Shown in pieces: positions 25,475-33,666 of a stretch of DNA of 64,000 nucleotides (the stretch's first letter is position 1; every line of letters begins with the position of its first letter). The notes under the pieces are model-generated. The model saw only the letters and a program-made list of their open reading frames with translations. It made no database searches and was not told the origin of the DNA. Position numbers and translations under genes: made by a program. The DNA is from Nocardia sp. BMG51109 (GTDB taxonomy: Bacteria > Actinomycetota > Actinomycetes > Mycobacteriales > Mycobacteriaceae): assembly GCF_000526215.1 (NCBI RefSeq), contig NZ_JAFQ01000004.1, positions 7,316,001 through 7,380,000 on the forward strand. Direction: 5' to 3'.

Positions 25475-25499
25475 AAACCCGTCTCCCCGAAGGAAATCG

Positions 25500-26273
25500 A
25501 TGACCACCTCGACCACCATCCACTCGGCGTCCTGGGATCTCACCGGCCGCGTCGCCGTCGTCACCGGCGCCGCCCGCGGCATCGGCCGCGCCACCGCCGA
25601 ACTGCTGCGCGCACGCGGCGCGCGGCTCGTCGTCACCGACCGGCTCGACGCCGTCGAGAAGTTCGCGGCCGACGACCCCGGCAACGTCGCCGCGCTCGTC
25701 GGCGACGTCTCCGACGCGGAACTGGCCAGGGCCACGATGCAGCTGGCCACCGACCGCTTCGGCCGGCTCGACATCCTGGTCAACAACGCCGGCCGCACGC
25801 TGAACAAGCCGATCACCGAGACCGGCGTCGAGGAGTTCGACGAGATCCTGCGCATCAACGCCCGCGGGAATTTCGTGCAGGCGCGCGAGGCGTTCCGGAC
25901 GATGGAATCCGGGGGCGGCGGGGCCATCGTCTCGATCGCCTCGGTCTCGTCGGTCGTCGCCTTCGCCACCCAGACCGCCTACGCCGCCTCGAAAGGCGCT
26001 CTCGCCCAGATCACCCGGGTGCTGGCCGTCGAAGGCGGCCCCAAGGGCATCCGCTCGAACGCCGTGCTGCCGGGCGTGATCGATACCGACATCATGGCGG
26101 GCGTCGTCGACAACGGCCGCGAGATGCTCGCCTCGTTCGGCCCGGACCATCCGATCGGCCGGATCGGGCGGCCCGAGGAGGTCGCCGAGGCCGTCGCCTT
26201 CCTCGGCTCGGACGCCGCCGCCTTCATCACCGGTTCGCTGCTCGCCGTCGACGGCGGGTGGACTGCCCAGTGA
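25500..26273 (+). CDS. Short-chain dehydrogenase/reductase
   Basis: The 257-residue SDR has TGAARGIG, VNNAGRT, the catalytic YAASKGA and a C-terminal TGSLLAVDGGWTAQ, the usual end of the FabG-like/classical group. It is in an apparent operon with the SDR at 24704. The two proteins are clearly different, so they may handle successive steps or different stereochemistry. Confidence 0.88.
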   Translation: MTTSTTIHSASWDLTGRVAVVTGAARGIGRATAELLRARGARLVVTDRLDAVEKFAADDPGNVAALVGDVSDAELARATMQLATDRFGRLDILVNNAGRTLNKPITETGVEEFDEILRINARGNFVQAREAFRTMESGGGGAIVSIASVSSVVAFATQTAYAASKGALAQITRVLAVEGGPKGIRSNAVLPGVIDTDIMAGVVDNGREMLASFGPDHPIGRIGRPEEVAEAVAFLGSDAAAFITGSLLAVDGGWTAQ

Positions 26274-26397
26274 GCCGGGCTTTCCGGATTGCCGGCCCGT
26301 GTACCCTGAAATACACTGCGCCGCAACGCTACCGGTGAATCCGGCGGCGGTGCCGTGGCTATGCACGACTCGGCTCGAGAATGGCATTCTCATTTCT

Positions 26398-26419
26398 AAA
26401 TAATCTGCTTGATTTATTT
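26398..26419. promoter_or_regulatory. AT-rich inverted repeat in front of the TetR gene
   Basis: AAATAA-N10-TTATTT lies 22 bp before the TetR start in a strikingly AT-rich patch within GC-rich DNA. It is suited to a promoter and to autoregulation by the TetR protein. Confidence 0.4.
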
Positions 26420-26441
26420 GGTCATACGATGTTTCACTTGG

Positions 26442-27134
26442 GTGGTGAGTACAGCCGAGGTCGCGCGGAGCGACAGGTCGACGGTCACCCGGGAGGCCCT
26501 GCTGGCGGCGGCCGAGCGGCTGTTCGCCGAGCGGGGGATGCACGCCGTGTCGAACCGGCAGATCAGTCAGGCCGCCGAACAGGGCAACAACGCCGCCGCC
26601 TGCTATCACTTCGGGACGAGAGCCGATCTGCTGCGGGCGATCGAGGCCAAGCATCGCGGTGAGATCGATGTGCTCCGGGAGCAGCGGCTCGCCGAGATCG
26701 GCGCGGCGGCGGATCTGCGCGGCTGGGTGGGCACGCTGGTCTATCCGCTCACCGATCACCTCGCCGATCTGGGCGGCCCGACGTTCTACGCGCGCTTCGC
26801 CGCCCAGGCGATGGCGGATCCGGCCTATCGCGATCTGGTCGCCCGGGACGCGTTGTCCTCGCCGCCGATGCTGCGGACCGTCCGCGGCATCAATCGGTGT
26901 CTTCCCGTGCGGCCCAGGCGAATCCGATCGGCCCGGTGGATGATGGCGCGCAATCTGCTGATGCACACCTGCGCGGAACTCGAGGCCGAGATGGCCGCTA
27001 CCGGTGGCCCGTCTCGCGCCGGGTGGGCCACCGCCGCGGAGGGGATGATCGACGGCCTCGTCGGCCTGTGGCAGGCGCCGGGGTCGCGGCAGCGGCGGCC
27101 GGTCGCGGCGCACGCCCTGTCCACCACTGTATGA
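26442..27134 (+). CDS. TetR-family regulator
   Basis: About 230 residues; the start is probably one of the adjacent GTG codons at 26442/26445, since the longer frame to 26409 adds a hydrophobic, atypical head. The N-terminal TetR DNA-binding domain is clear (TREALLAAAERLFAERGMHAVSNRQISQAAEQGNN, CYHFGTRADLLRAI). The C-terminal helices form the ligand pocket. It sits between the SDR pair and a P450 gene that starts 26 bp downstream, so it probably regulates that P450 and itself. Confidence 0.85.
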   Translation: MVSTAEVARSDRSTVTREALLAAAERLFAERGMHAVSNRQISQAAEQGNNAAACYHFGTRADLLRAIEAKHRGEIDVLREQRLAEIGAAADLRGWVGTLVYPLTDHLADLGGPTFYARFAAQAMADPAYRDLVARDALSSPPMLRTVRGINRCLPVRPRRIRSARWMMARNLLMHTCAELEAEMAATGGPSRAGWATAAEGMIDGLVGLWQAPGSRQRRPVAAHALSTTV

Positions 27135-27159
27135 ACCGGTCCCGTAAGGAGGGCCCACC

Positions 27160-28401
27160 ATGCCCGATACCGCACCCGCCGGTGTGACCGAAACATCCTC
27201 GGCCCCACCATATTTTCCGGCACCGCGCGCCGCGGGCTGTCCGTTCGCCCCGCCGCCCACCGTGCTGGAGCTGAACTCCGCCGAACAGCTGAGCCGGGTG
27301 CGGATCTGGGACGGCAGCACACCGTGGCTGATCACCGGATACGACGCGATCCGCATGTTGTTCGCCGATCCCCGCGTCAGCGTCGACGACCGCAAGCCCG
27401 GTTATCCGCACTGGAACGAGGGCATGCAATCCACGGTGCACCAGCGGCCCCGGTCGGTGTTCACCTCCGATGCAGAGGAACACTCCCGCTACCGCCGGAT
27501 GCTCACGAAACCGTTCACCTACAAGCGGATCGAGGCGCTGCGCCCGGCGGTACAGCGGATCACCGACGAGCATATCGACGCGATCCTCGCCGGTCCCCGG
27601 CCGGCCGATCTCGTCGAGTCGCTGTCCCTCCCGATCCCGTCGCTGGTGATCAGCGAGATGCTCGGGGTGCCCTACGAGGACGCGGAATTCTTTCAGGCAC
27701 AGGCCAATCGGGGCATGAACCGGTACGCCACCGCCGAGGACGCGGCGAAGGGCGCGGGCGCGCTCGCGCGGTATCTCGCCGGTCTGGTTCGCGCCAAGGC
27801 CGACGAGCCGGGCGAGAATCTGGTGTCCGATCTGGCCGAACGTGTGTCGGCCGGTGAGCTGAGCGTGCCCGAGGCCGCCCAACTGGGCACCGGTGTGCTC
27901 ATCGCCGGTCACGAGACGACCGCGAACCAGATCAGCCTGAGCGTGGTTGCGCTGCTGGAACATCCGGACCAGCTGGCGCTGCTCCGCGATGCCGAGGACC
28001 CCAAGGTGGTCGCGGTGGCCGTCGAGGAGCTGATGCGGTATCTGAGCATCATCCAGACGGGACAGCGCCGCATCGCGGACGAGGACATCGAGGTGGCCGG
28101 TCGGGTGATCCGCGCGGGCGAGGGGATCATTCTCGATGTGGCCCCGGCCAATTGGGATCCGCGACGGTTCCCGGAGCCCGACCGGCTGGACCTGGAGCGC
28201 CAGGACGGGCCGCACGTCGGGTTCGGGTACGGCCGCCACCAGTGCGTCGGGCAGCAGCTGGCCCGCATGGAGCTACAGATCGTGCTACCGACGCTGTTCC
28301 GCCGCATCCCGGCGCTGCGGCTCGCGGCACCGGTGGAGGAACTCGCCTTCAAGCACGACGCACTGGCGTACGGCGTCCACGAGCTGCCGGTCACGTGGTG
28401 A
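27160..28401 (+). CDS. Cytochrome P450
   Basis: The 413-residue bacterial P450 has I-helix AGHETT, K-helix EELMR, and heme loop FGYGRHQCVGQQLAR (C362). A strong AGGAGGG ribosome site precedes the ATG. The sequence type (YPHWNEGMQSTVHQRP, then FTSDAEEHSRYRRMLTKPF) is that of actinobacterial secondary-metabolite or xenobiotic P450s. With the TetR gene it forms an inducible pair. No ferredoxin gene is adjacent. Confidence 0.92.
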   Translation: MPDTAPAGVTETSSAPPYFPAPRAAGCPFAPPPTVLELNSAEQLSRVRIWDGSTPWLITGYDAIRMLFADPRVSVDDRKPGYPHWNEGMQSTVHQRPRSVFTSDAEEHSRYRRMLTKPFTYKRIEALRPAVQRITDEHIDAILAGPRPADLVESLSLPIPSLVISEMLGVPYEDAEFFQAQANRGMNRYATAEDAAKGAGALARYLAGLVRAKADEPGENLVSDLAERVSAGELSVPEAAQLGTGVLIAGHETTANQISLSVVALLEHPDQLALLRDAEDPKVVAVAVEELMRYLSIIQTGQRRIADEDIEVAGRVIRAGEGIILDVAPANWDPRRFPEPDRLDLERQDGPHVGFGYGRHQCVGQQLARMELQIVLPTLFRRIPALRLAAPVEELAFKHDALAYGVHELPVTW

Positions 28402-28427
28402 CCACTGCCTCACGGGATCTCACCGGT

Positions 28428-28467
28428 AGTGCCCCGGCGGGAGCGGGCATCTCGTAGCCCGGGCACT
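28428..28467. terminator. Hairpin after the P450 gene
   Basis: AGTGCCCCGG (28428-28437) pairs with CCCGGGCACT (28458-28467) apart from an internal shift. It lies 26 bp after the P450 stop. A second GC hairpin, GGGCGC/GCGCCC at 28566-28591, is placed to end the opposing minus-strand genes. Confidence 0.5.
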
Positions 28468-28631
28468 TGTGGTACTGGTCCTCGATACCGTTGCCGCCGA
28501 ACCTGATTCGCTCCGTGACGAGTATTCCGGAACCGGTCTTCCGATGAAAGCCGGCGAGCGAGGGAGGGCGCCCCCGGAAAAGGGAGCGCCCCGCCCGGCG
28601 AATGCAGCGTGCGGCGCGTGGGTCGTGCTGG

Positions 28632-28886
28632 TCAGGAGCGCAACCCCATCCGTTTCAACATCCAGTCCACTGCGGCGTCCTGGTCGGTGGCGGGGATGCT
28701 GCGGGTGGAGTACAGGGGCGGAGTCACGTAGCGGACGCGACGCCAGCCGTGGCCGGGCCGGACCACCCACGCACCCCATTCACGCCGCAACGGCGCACCG
28801 CGCCGCGCGCCCTTCGGCAGCGGTTGCCTCGCAGCCCACAGCCGGAACCTGGTGCGGTGCAACCGCTCACGCAATGTCGGTGTCAT
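28632..28886 (-). CDS. Small basic hypothetical protein (84 aa)
   Basis: ATG 28886 is preceded by TGAGGA at good spacing and lies 11 bp after the secreted-protein gene. The protein is strongly basic (LRERLHRTRFRLWAARQPLPKG, AWVVRPGHGWRRVRYV). No domain is recognised. It is the last gene of the minus-strand array that starts at 31410. Confidence 0.5.
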   Translation of the reverse strand: MTPTLRERLHRTRFRLWAARQPLPKGARRGAPLRREWGAWVVRPGHGWRRVRYVTPPLYSTRSIPATDQDAAVDWMLKRMGLRS

Positions 28887-28897
28887 CAGCGTTGTCC

Positions 28898-29314
28898 TCA
28901 GCACTGGATGAAGGTCGGTGGTGTCCGGATGCTGTGCGCGAGCACTCGGCCCTCGCGAGTCTCCCACATATCGGCAGCGCCGATCCATGCTCCGTCTTCG
29001 CACCGCGCGTACGTGGCGATGTTCAGCCGCAGGTTCGGGACGGCGTCGCTCTGCTGGGCTCCCTGCACGATCCACCTGCCATCCCGGCGGTAGCTCAGTG
29101 TCAGCGCCGCATGGAACCGTTCGGGCGGGGTGTTGCACGCGACGTAGCCGCCGACGATGACCGAGACAGGCTCTTGAAGATACGGCTGCCCTTGGTGAAA
29201 TGCGAAGTCGCACTGAGGGTATGGGTCTGCTGTCGCGCTGGGTGCGGTCGCAACGGTGGCCGCGCCGATCAGCGTGGCACCGAGTACGGCAACGAGTGTT
29301 TGCGTACGTGCCAT
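28898..29314 (-). CDS. Secreted hypothetical protein (138 aa)
   Basis: ATG 29314 follows GGAGGG at ideal spacing; an in-frame ATG at 29329 overlaps that site and is less likely. The signal peptide MARTQTLVAVLGATLIGAA ends in PSATA-DPYPQC, a typical signal peptidase I site. The mature part has four cysteines and an Ig-like beta pattern (ALTLSYRRDGRWIVQGAQQ). It is a small exported protein with no recognised family. Confidence 0.65.
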   Translation of the reverse strand: MARTQTLVAVLGATLIGAATVATAPSATADPYPQCDFAFHQGQPYLQEPVSVIVGGYVACNTPPERFHAALTLSYRRDGRWIVQGAQQSDAVPNLRLNIATYARCEDGAWIGAADMWETREGRVLAHSIRTPPTFIQC

Positions 29315-29426
29315 GATGTGTCCCTCCATGGAGTTGCCCAGCCGGGAGTTCGGCTGGCGCGAGGATGGACGGGTGCCGCTGACCAGGTGGTTCTGGTGAT
29401 CCAGCTCCGTCCGGTGTTCGACGGCT

Positions 29427-30050
29427 CTATCCGTCGGACACCTCTTGCCCGGTTCCTTTCATGTCGCCGGACTCGGGCGGGCCGAAGCGGCCGATGTTGG
29501 TGCGGTCGAGCGCGACGGCCGCGATCCACAAATGCCGCAGGTCCCCGGGTGGTGGGTACGGGTTGTCGGTGCCGCGGAAGGTGATTGCGGTCGGTTCGGT
29601 TTTCCCGGCCGGGCGGATGAGGTCGTGGCGGTCGGCCGAGTGGACGAACAGCACCGCGGCGCACATGCGTTGGAGGTCGAGCCGGGGGTTGTCCGGTTCG
29701 GTCCGGGCGGGGTCGATGACGACGGCCATGCTGTCGGGTACCCCGGTCGGGACGAATGCCACGTGCCCGCAGTAGGACATGCCGAAGCCCCACAACGGAA
29801 TCGGGGCACTGCGTTGCAGCACGGTGGTCGCCCGGTCGTAGGGGTGGATGTCCTCGGTGGCAGGCGGCATCCGGTCGACCGGGATCGCCTTGATACCGAT
29901 CGTGGAATCGTCGCCGGTACCCCATGAATAGATCACCGGGCCGTCTGCGCAGACGTGCGCGCCGAGCATGTAGGACTGCGCTGCCTCGAGGAACTTCGGG
30001 GGCGGGATCGGGGCGTGTCCGGCCACCGGTGGCGGGGTGGGAATGGTCAT
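29427..30050 (-). CDS. Hypothetical protein (207 aa)
   Basis: ATG 30050 gives a protein starting with a proline-rich head (MTIPTPPPVAGHAPIPPP), followed by FLEAAQSYMLGAHVCADGPVIYSWGTGDD and a beta-rich domain (VAFVPTGVPDSMAVVIDPA, LDLQRMCAAVLFVHSAD). No transmembrane helix or signal peptide is evident. The family is not recognised. It lies in an array of small minus-strand genes characteristic of actinomycete accessory elements. Confidence 0.55.
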   Translation of the reverse strand: MTIPTPPPVAGHAPIPPPKFLEAAQSYMLGAHVCADGPVIYSWGTGDDSTIGIKAIPVDRMPPATEDIHPYDRATTVLQRSAPIPLWGFGMSYCGHVAFVPTGVPDSMAVVIDPARTEPDNPRLDLQRMCAAVLFVHSADRHDLIRPAGKTEPTAITFRGTDNPYPPPGDLRHLWIAAVALDRTNIGRFGPPESGDMKGTGQEVSDG

Positions 30051-30084
30051 GCGGGTACTGCTGTCCTCTCTGCTCGGTGATCGA

Positions 30085-30237
30085 TCATCGGTGTGGCCTG
30101 TGGCGGCGCTCGTCGTTGATGCGCCGGCGGATGTCGTGCACGCTGCGGCCCGGCGGGATCCGGCGCGGCCACCACCGCACCGCCAGGAACCCGGACACCA
30201 GGGCACCGAGCAGCGACAGCGCGAAAACCCAGAGCAC
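30085..30237 (-). CDS. Small membrane protein (50 aa)
   Basis: GTG 30237 follows AGGAG (30244-30248) by six bases. The frame reads VLWVFALSLLGALVSGFLAV (one membrane helix), then a basic cytoplasmic tail (RWWPRRIPPGRSVHDIRRRI) and a short charged end before TGA at 30085. The hydrophobic-then-basic layout and good ribosome site support a real single-pass membrane protein. Such proteins are common in actinomycete conjugative elements, but no specific family is claimed. Confidence 0.55.
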   Translation of the reverse strand: MLWVFALSLLGALVSGFLAVRWWPRRIPPGRSVHDIRRRINDERRHRPHR

Positions 30238-30246
30238 GCGCGGCTC

Positions 30247-30477
30247 CTACTCGGTGCCCGGCGCGGTCGGCCACGGCTCGAGGTGGTCGAGACTGCCGCT
30301 GCACAACAGTTCGCCGCCACGGCACAGGAGCCAGCCACAAGGCGGTGCCAGTGCCCGGGCGACACGATGGTCCGGTCCAGCGCTGGTCTCGATGGCCCGC
30401 GCCCGCCGCTCGGCGGCCTCCCGCCCCGACACCTCCGGCAGTCCCGACACCTCCGGCTGTGTGCCGGTCAATCCCAC
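30247..30477 (-). CDS. Small hypothetical protein (76 aa)
   Basis: GTG 30477 overlaps the end of the preceding gene, and the stop lies inside the ribosome site of the 50-residue membrane protein, so the three are probably coupled. It contains a short direct repeat (PEVSGLPEVSG) and a cysteine-bearing end (PPCGWLLCRGGELLCSG). No domain is recognised. Confidence 0.45.
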   Translation of the reverse strand: MGLTGTQPEVSGLPEVSGREAAERRARAIETSAGPDHRVARALAPPCGWLLCRGGELLCSGSLDHLEPWPTAPGTE

Positions 30478-30746
30478 GGCCGTCCACTCGTCCGGCTGCC
30501 GATCGAAACCTGTTGCGCGGGAACCAGTTCCGACCACAGCTCATGCCGCACCGCATCCCACAACCCGGCCAGCTGCGGCCACCCGTCCCGCGCCTGCGCC
30601 AAGTCCGGAGAGACCTCATACGACACCAGCACCACACCGTCCTCGCGGACGGTCATGATGCGGGCGGTGTGGCCGGCCAGCTGCCAGGTCACCTCGCACC
30701 CGTCGACCTCGGTCCTGCGGATGTTCGCAGCCTTGGCGTCGCTCAT
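30468..30746 (-). CDS. Small hypothetical protein (92 aa)
   Basis: ATG 30746 starts seven bases after the previous stop. It reads MSDAKAANIRRTEVDGCEV, then WQLAGHTARIMTVREDGVVLVSYEVSPDLAQ. This is a compact alpha/beta protein with no recognised family. It overlaps the next gene by 10 bp. Confidence 0.5.
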   Translation of the reverse strand: MSDAKAANIRRTEVDGCEVTWQLAGHTARIMTVREDGVVLVSYEVSPDLAQARDGWPQLAGLWDAVRHELWSELVPAQQVSIGSRTSGRPWD

Positions 30747-30753
30747 GACGGCC

Positions 30754-31410
30754 CTACCCGTCGGTGCCCGCCGGCATGTGCACGGCGAGTGTGTGGGAGT
30801 TGGGGTCGGCCAGGCCGTCGAGTACCGCGAGGAGTGTTCGCAGGTCCGGGACGGGCGGTAGCGCCAGGGGATCGGATGGCCGGGGCGGGAACGAGATTCC
30901 CCGCACGGCAGCACGTTCCCGCGGAGTCTCCGTCGGGGGCACGATCTTCCCCGCCTTCACCAGGCGACTGTAGGCGCTCGCCTTCCGCGGGCACACGAGC
31001 GCGCGGCAGGCGATGTGCTGCTGGAGGATACGCGCGGCCTCGGGCACGGTGAGCCGGTGGTCAGGGTGGGCGTGATCCGCCTCGTCGGGCCGGGATGCCG
31101 CCCAGATGGTCGGCGGGCACACGGTTTCCAGGGTGAACATCTCACACACCCGGCTGGGAGTGTTGTCGACGGTGGCCAGGTCATAGACGACCACGGCATC
31201 GACAGCCAGCCCAGCCGCCAGACCGAGGGCATACCCGACCGGGTCCGGATGGTCGGCCGGCGGCCGCACCGTGTACAGGACCACGTACCCACGTTGCGTC
31301 GCGTGACGTTGCGCCAAGTTAGCGTGGCGTGGCGCTTCGAGCCCCGACACATCTGGGCGCACCAGGCACACCGCGGTCGGTCTATCGTGCAGCTGCTCAC
31401 CGGAATCCAT
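30754..31410 (-). CDS. Hypothetical protein with a resolvase-like N-terminal half (218 aa)
   Basis: The N-terminal ~95 residues follow the pattern of a serine-recombinase catalytic fold: CLVRPDVSGLEAPRHANLAQ, a helix ending in RGYVVLYTV, and AVDAVVVYDLATVDNTPSRV. They lack the usual conserved arginines around the active serine, so activity is doubtful. The C-terminal half holds a helix-turn-helix-like segment (LTVPEAARILQQHIACRALVCPRKASAYSRLVKAGKI). It is the first gene of the minus-strand array and faces the XRE gene at 31658. It may be a decayed or repurposed recombinase. Confidence 0.5.
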   Translation of the reverse strand: MDSGEQLHDRPTAVCLVRPDVSGLEAPRHANLAQRHATQRGYVVLYTVRPPADHPDPVGYALGLAAGLAVDAVVVYDLATVDNTPSRVCEMFTLETVCPPTIWAASRPDEADHAHPDHRLTVPEAARILQQHIACRALVCPRKASAYSRLVKAGKIVPPTETPRERAAVRGISFPPRPSDPLALPPVPDLRTLLAVLDGLADPNSHTLAVHMPAGTDG

Positions 31411-31591
31411 GTCGTCCCCTCAGTTGGTCGTCTGTCGGTGTGGAGGCACCGCCACCGGGGAGCGGGCCGGACGACCGAGTGGTGTCAGTTGGGTCCGATC
31501 GACCGGCTGATCGGGGCATCAGCTCGAGCCCGGCGGCGGTGCCTGGGTCAACCCTCGCGCCGGAGGTTTCGCGATAGAAGGTGCACGCGGA

Positions 31592-31629
31592 TCACGCTGG
31601 TATACGCTTCGGGTCACGCTGGTATACGC
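31592..31629. promoter_or_regulatory. 22-bp-spaced direct repeat in front of the XRE gene
   Basis: TCACGCTGGTATACGC occurs at 31592-31607 and again at 31614-31629. The spacing equals two helical turns, and each copy contains the palindrome GTATAC. It ends 28 bp before the XRE start and within the divergent promoter region, so it is a good candidate operator for that regulator. Confidence 0.55.
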
Positions 31630-31657
31630 ACCTCTGGCAGGGGACGAGGTATTGGGT

Positions 31658-33106
31658 ATGCAGGTCATGTGGACTGGTGCCGACGCGACAGCCCTGCGCA
31701 ATGCACTGGGGCTTTCACAGCCTCAGTTCGCCAAGCGCGCGGGCATCTCCGTCTCGGTCGTGAAGAAGTGGAAGCGCCGAGCAGGAACAATCGACCTGCC
31801 CGAGCTTTTCGCCGGGATAATGAGCACGATGCTGGAACAGGCGACGCCTGAACAGCGTCTGCGCTTCACTGCGATTCGCGACACAACCGCGCAGCTTGCG
31901 TCGGTCGGCGCAACACCACAGTCTGTTGAAGTCGAGGTCATACCATCCGGTCCAGTGTTGGACATGTGGTTCGGCGACTGCTCGACGCTTACCAATGACC
32001 TCGCACGGAAGGACCTCATGTTGGATCGGCGCCAAGTCTCGCGGGCGCTAGCCGGCGTCGTTGTCGGCGTGCATCTGCTGGAACCGCTGGAACGGTGGCT
32101 GCTACGCGATTCCCCGGGGGCGGTTCCTGAACCGCCGGTGATTGGCGCCGGCCTGCAAGAGATTGCCGAGATGGAGAACACCGCGCGAGTTTTCCGTGAA
32201 TGGGACGACCAATTCGGTGGTGGCCTACGGCGTAAGGCCGTCGTGGGTCAACTTGACGAGGTCAACGAGATCTTGCGCGACGCACATCCCCCGCAGATCA
32301 AGTGCCGCCTCCAACGAGTTCTCGCACTGCTGGCAGAGACAGCCGCAACGATGTCGTGGGACTCAGGGGAACAGGAAACGGCGCAGCGTTACTACATGCT
32401 GGCGACGCGCGCAGCCAAGGAGGCAGGCGACTATGCGTTGTGCGCCAACGCGATTGCCGGCATGTCTCGCCAGCTGCTTTCACTGGACAACTACGGCACC
32501 GCCGTACAACGAGCCGAACTCGAGCGCGACCGCGCGATCGACGCACTCGAACTCATCAGGGTCGCTCAGGACCAATTTGCCGACCGGGCAACGCCGACCG
32601 TGCGCGCGATGTTGCACACGCGGGAAGCGTGGGCCTACAGCAAACTCGGCCGCCCCTCAGCGTTCCGCCGAGCTTGCGACAAGGCATTCGACGAGTTCTC
32701 CAACGTCGACCCGACCGCCGATCCGTACTGGATCAACTACTTCGACGCCGCCGAACTGTCCGGCACCATCGGTGGCCGGCTGCTCGACATCGCCCGCCGT
32801 GACCCCGCGTTCGCCGGTGAAGCCGCCGAGTCGATCGCACACGCCATAACGGTGCGCCGACCGAAGCGGCTGCGCAGCTCGGCGCTCGACCAGCTCGGGA
32901 TCGTCGAGGCTCGGATGATCGAGGGCGAGTTCGAGGAAGCCCGCCGCCTCGGGTTGGATGCACTGGAGACGGTCGGGAAGACCGGCTCCGATCGCGTCCG
33001 TAAGAAGCTGGTGAAGGTGTACAACCGCACCGAGCAGCTGACGAAAGTCGGCGCAGTCGCCGAATTGCGAGACCGTATTCGGCCGATAGTCGCGGTAGCG
33101 ACCTAG
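31658..33106 (+). CDS. XRE-family regulator with a long helical sensor region
   Basis: About 482 residues (ATG 31658 after GAGG; TTG 31652 is also in frame). The N-terminal helix-turn-helix is clear (ATALRNALGLSQPQFAKRAGISVSVVKKWKRR). It continues into a large TPR-like helical region (ETAQRYYMLATRAAKEAGDYALCANAIAGM, FEEARRLGLDALETV). It is related in layout, not closely in sequence, to the protein at 13574. The stop lies 9 bp before the SLOG-like gene, so the two form an operon, an arrangement common in actinomycetes. The sensed signal is unknown. Confidence 0.8.
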   Translation: MQVMWTGADATALRNALGLSQPQFAKRAGISVSVVKKWKRRAGTIDLPELFAGIMSTMLEQATPEQRLRFTAIRDTTAQLASVGATPQSVEVEVIPSGPVLDMWFGDCSTLTNDLARKDLMLDRRQVSRALAGVVVGVHLLEPLERWLLRDSPGAVPEPPVIGAGLQEIAEMENTARVFREWDDQFGGGLRRKAVVGQLDEVNEILRDAHPPQIKCRLQRVLALLAETAATMSWDSGEQETAQRYYMLATRAAKEAGDYALCANAIAGMSRQLLSLDNYGTAVQRAELERDRAIDALELIRVAQDQFADRATPTVRAMLHTREAWAYSKLGRPSAFRRACDKAFDEFSNVDPTADPYWINYFDAAELSGTIGGRLLDIARRDPAFAGEAAESIAHAITVRRPKRLRSSALDQLGIVEARMIEGEFEEARRLGLDALETVGKTGSDRVRKKLVKVYNRTEQLTKVGAVAELRDRIRPIVAVAT

Positions 33107-33115
33107 AAGGAGCTG

Positions 33116-33598
33116 ATGGTGCGCATCGGGGTTACCGGGCACATGAACATCACCACGGACACCGTGCCGCTCGTGCACGCGGAAATCGCCCGCCACCTTG
33201 CGAAGGCAGGCGCCGCGGCCGAACTCGTCGGCGTAAGCTGCCTCGCCCGAGGCGCCGACTCCGTATTCGCGCAAGCGGTCCTCGAAGCAGGCGGCAGGCT
33301 GGAGGCGGTCATCCCTTCCCGGAACTACCGCGAAAAGAAGGTGAAGCCGGACCACGCCGAACTGTTCGACAGCCTGTTGGGTCGTGCCGAGACGGTACGG
33401 GTGATGGACTTCGAAGACACCGGTCCCGACGCTTACGAGGCAGCCAATGAGGTTGTCCTCGGTTCCTGTGACCGGCTGATAGCGGTGTGGGACGGCCGGG
33501 CGGGCGAGCGGAGCGGCACCGGCAGCGTGGTTGCGGCAGCACGCGAAAGAGCACTGCCCGTCGACGTGATCTGGCCCGACGGCGCCCAGCGCGACTGA
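33116..33598 (+). CDS. SLOG-like nucleotide-binding protein (160 aa)
   Basis: The protein begins MVRIGVTGHMNIT, the GxTGH loop of SLOG/DprA-like Rossmann folds. This is followed by GVSCLARGADSVFAQAVLEAGGRLEAVIPS and CDRLIAVWDGRAGERSGTGSVVAAARE, matching the SLOG pattern of a phosphate-binding loop and a D-G-x-x-G-x-G segment. SLOG domains bind nucleotide-derived ligands and are frequent in phage-defence and stress circuits. It is co-transcribed with the XRE regulator. Whether it senses or makes a nucleotide signal cannot be told from sequence. Confidence 0.75.
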   Translation: MVRIGVTGHMNITTDTVPLVHAEIARHLAKAGAAAELVGVSCLARGADSVFAQAVLEAGGRLEAVIPSRNYREKKVKPDHAELFDSLLGRAETVRVMDFEDTGPDAYEAANEVVLGSCDRLIAVWDGRAGERSGTGSVVAAARERALPVDVIWPDGAQRD

Positions 33599-33620
33599 GC
33601 TATCGGTTCGCGACTGAGCT

Positions 33621-33661
33621 ATCGGCTGTCGGTCCGTGGTCGGCCGTGACCGACAGCCGAT
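33621..33661. terminator. 13-bp perfect stem-loop between convergent genes
   Basis: ATCGGCTGTCGGT (33621-33633) pairs perfectly with ACCGACAGCCGAT (33649-33661). It lies between the SLOG-like gene and the crotonase gene, so it can terminate both. A 16-bp tandem repeat, GCGACTGAGCTATCGG at 33591-33606 and 33610-33625, leads into it and includes the SLOG-like gene's stop codon. Confidence 0.75.
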
Positions 33662-33666
33662 CTCCG

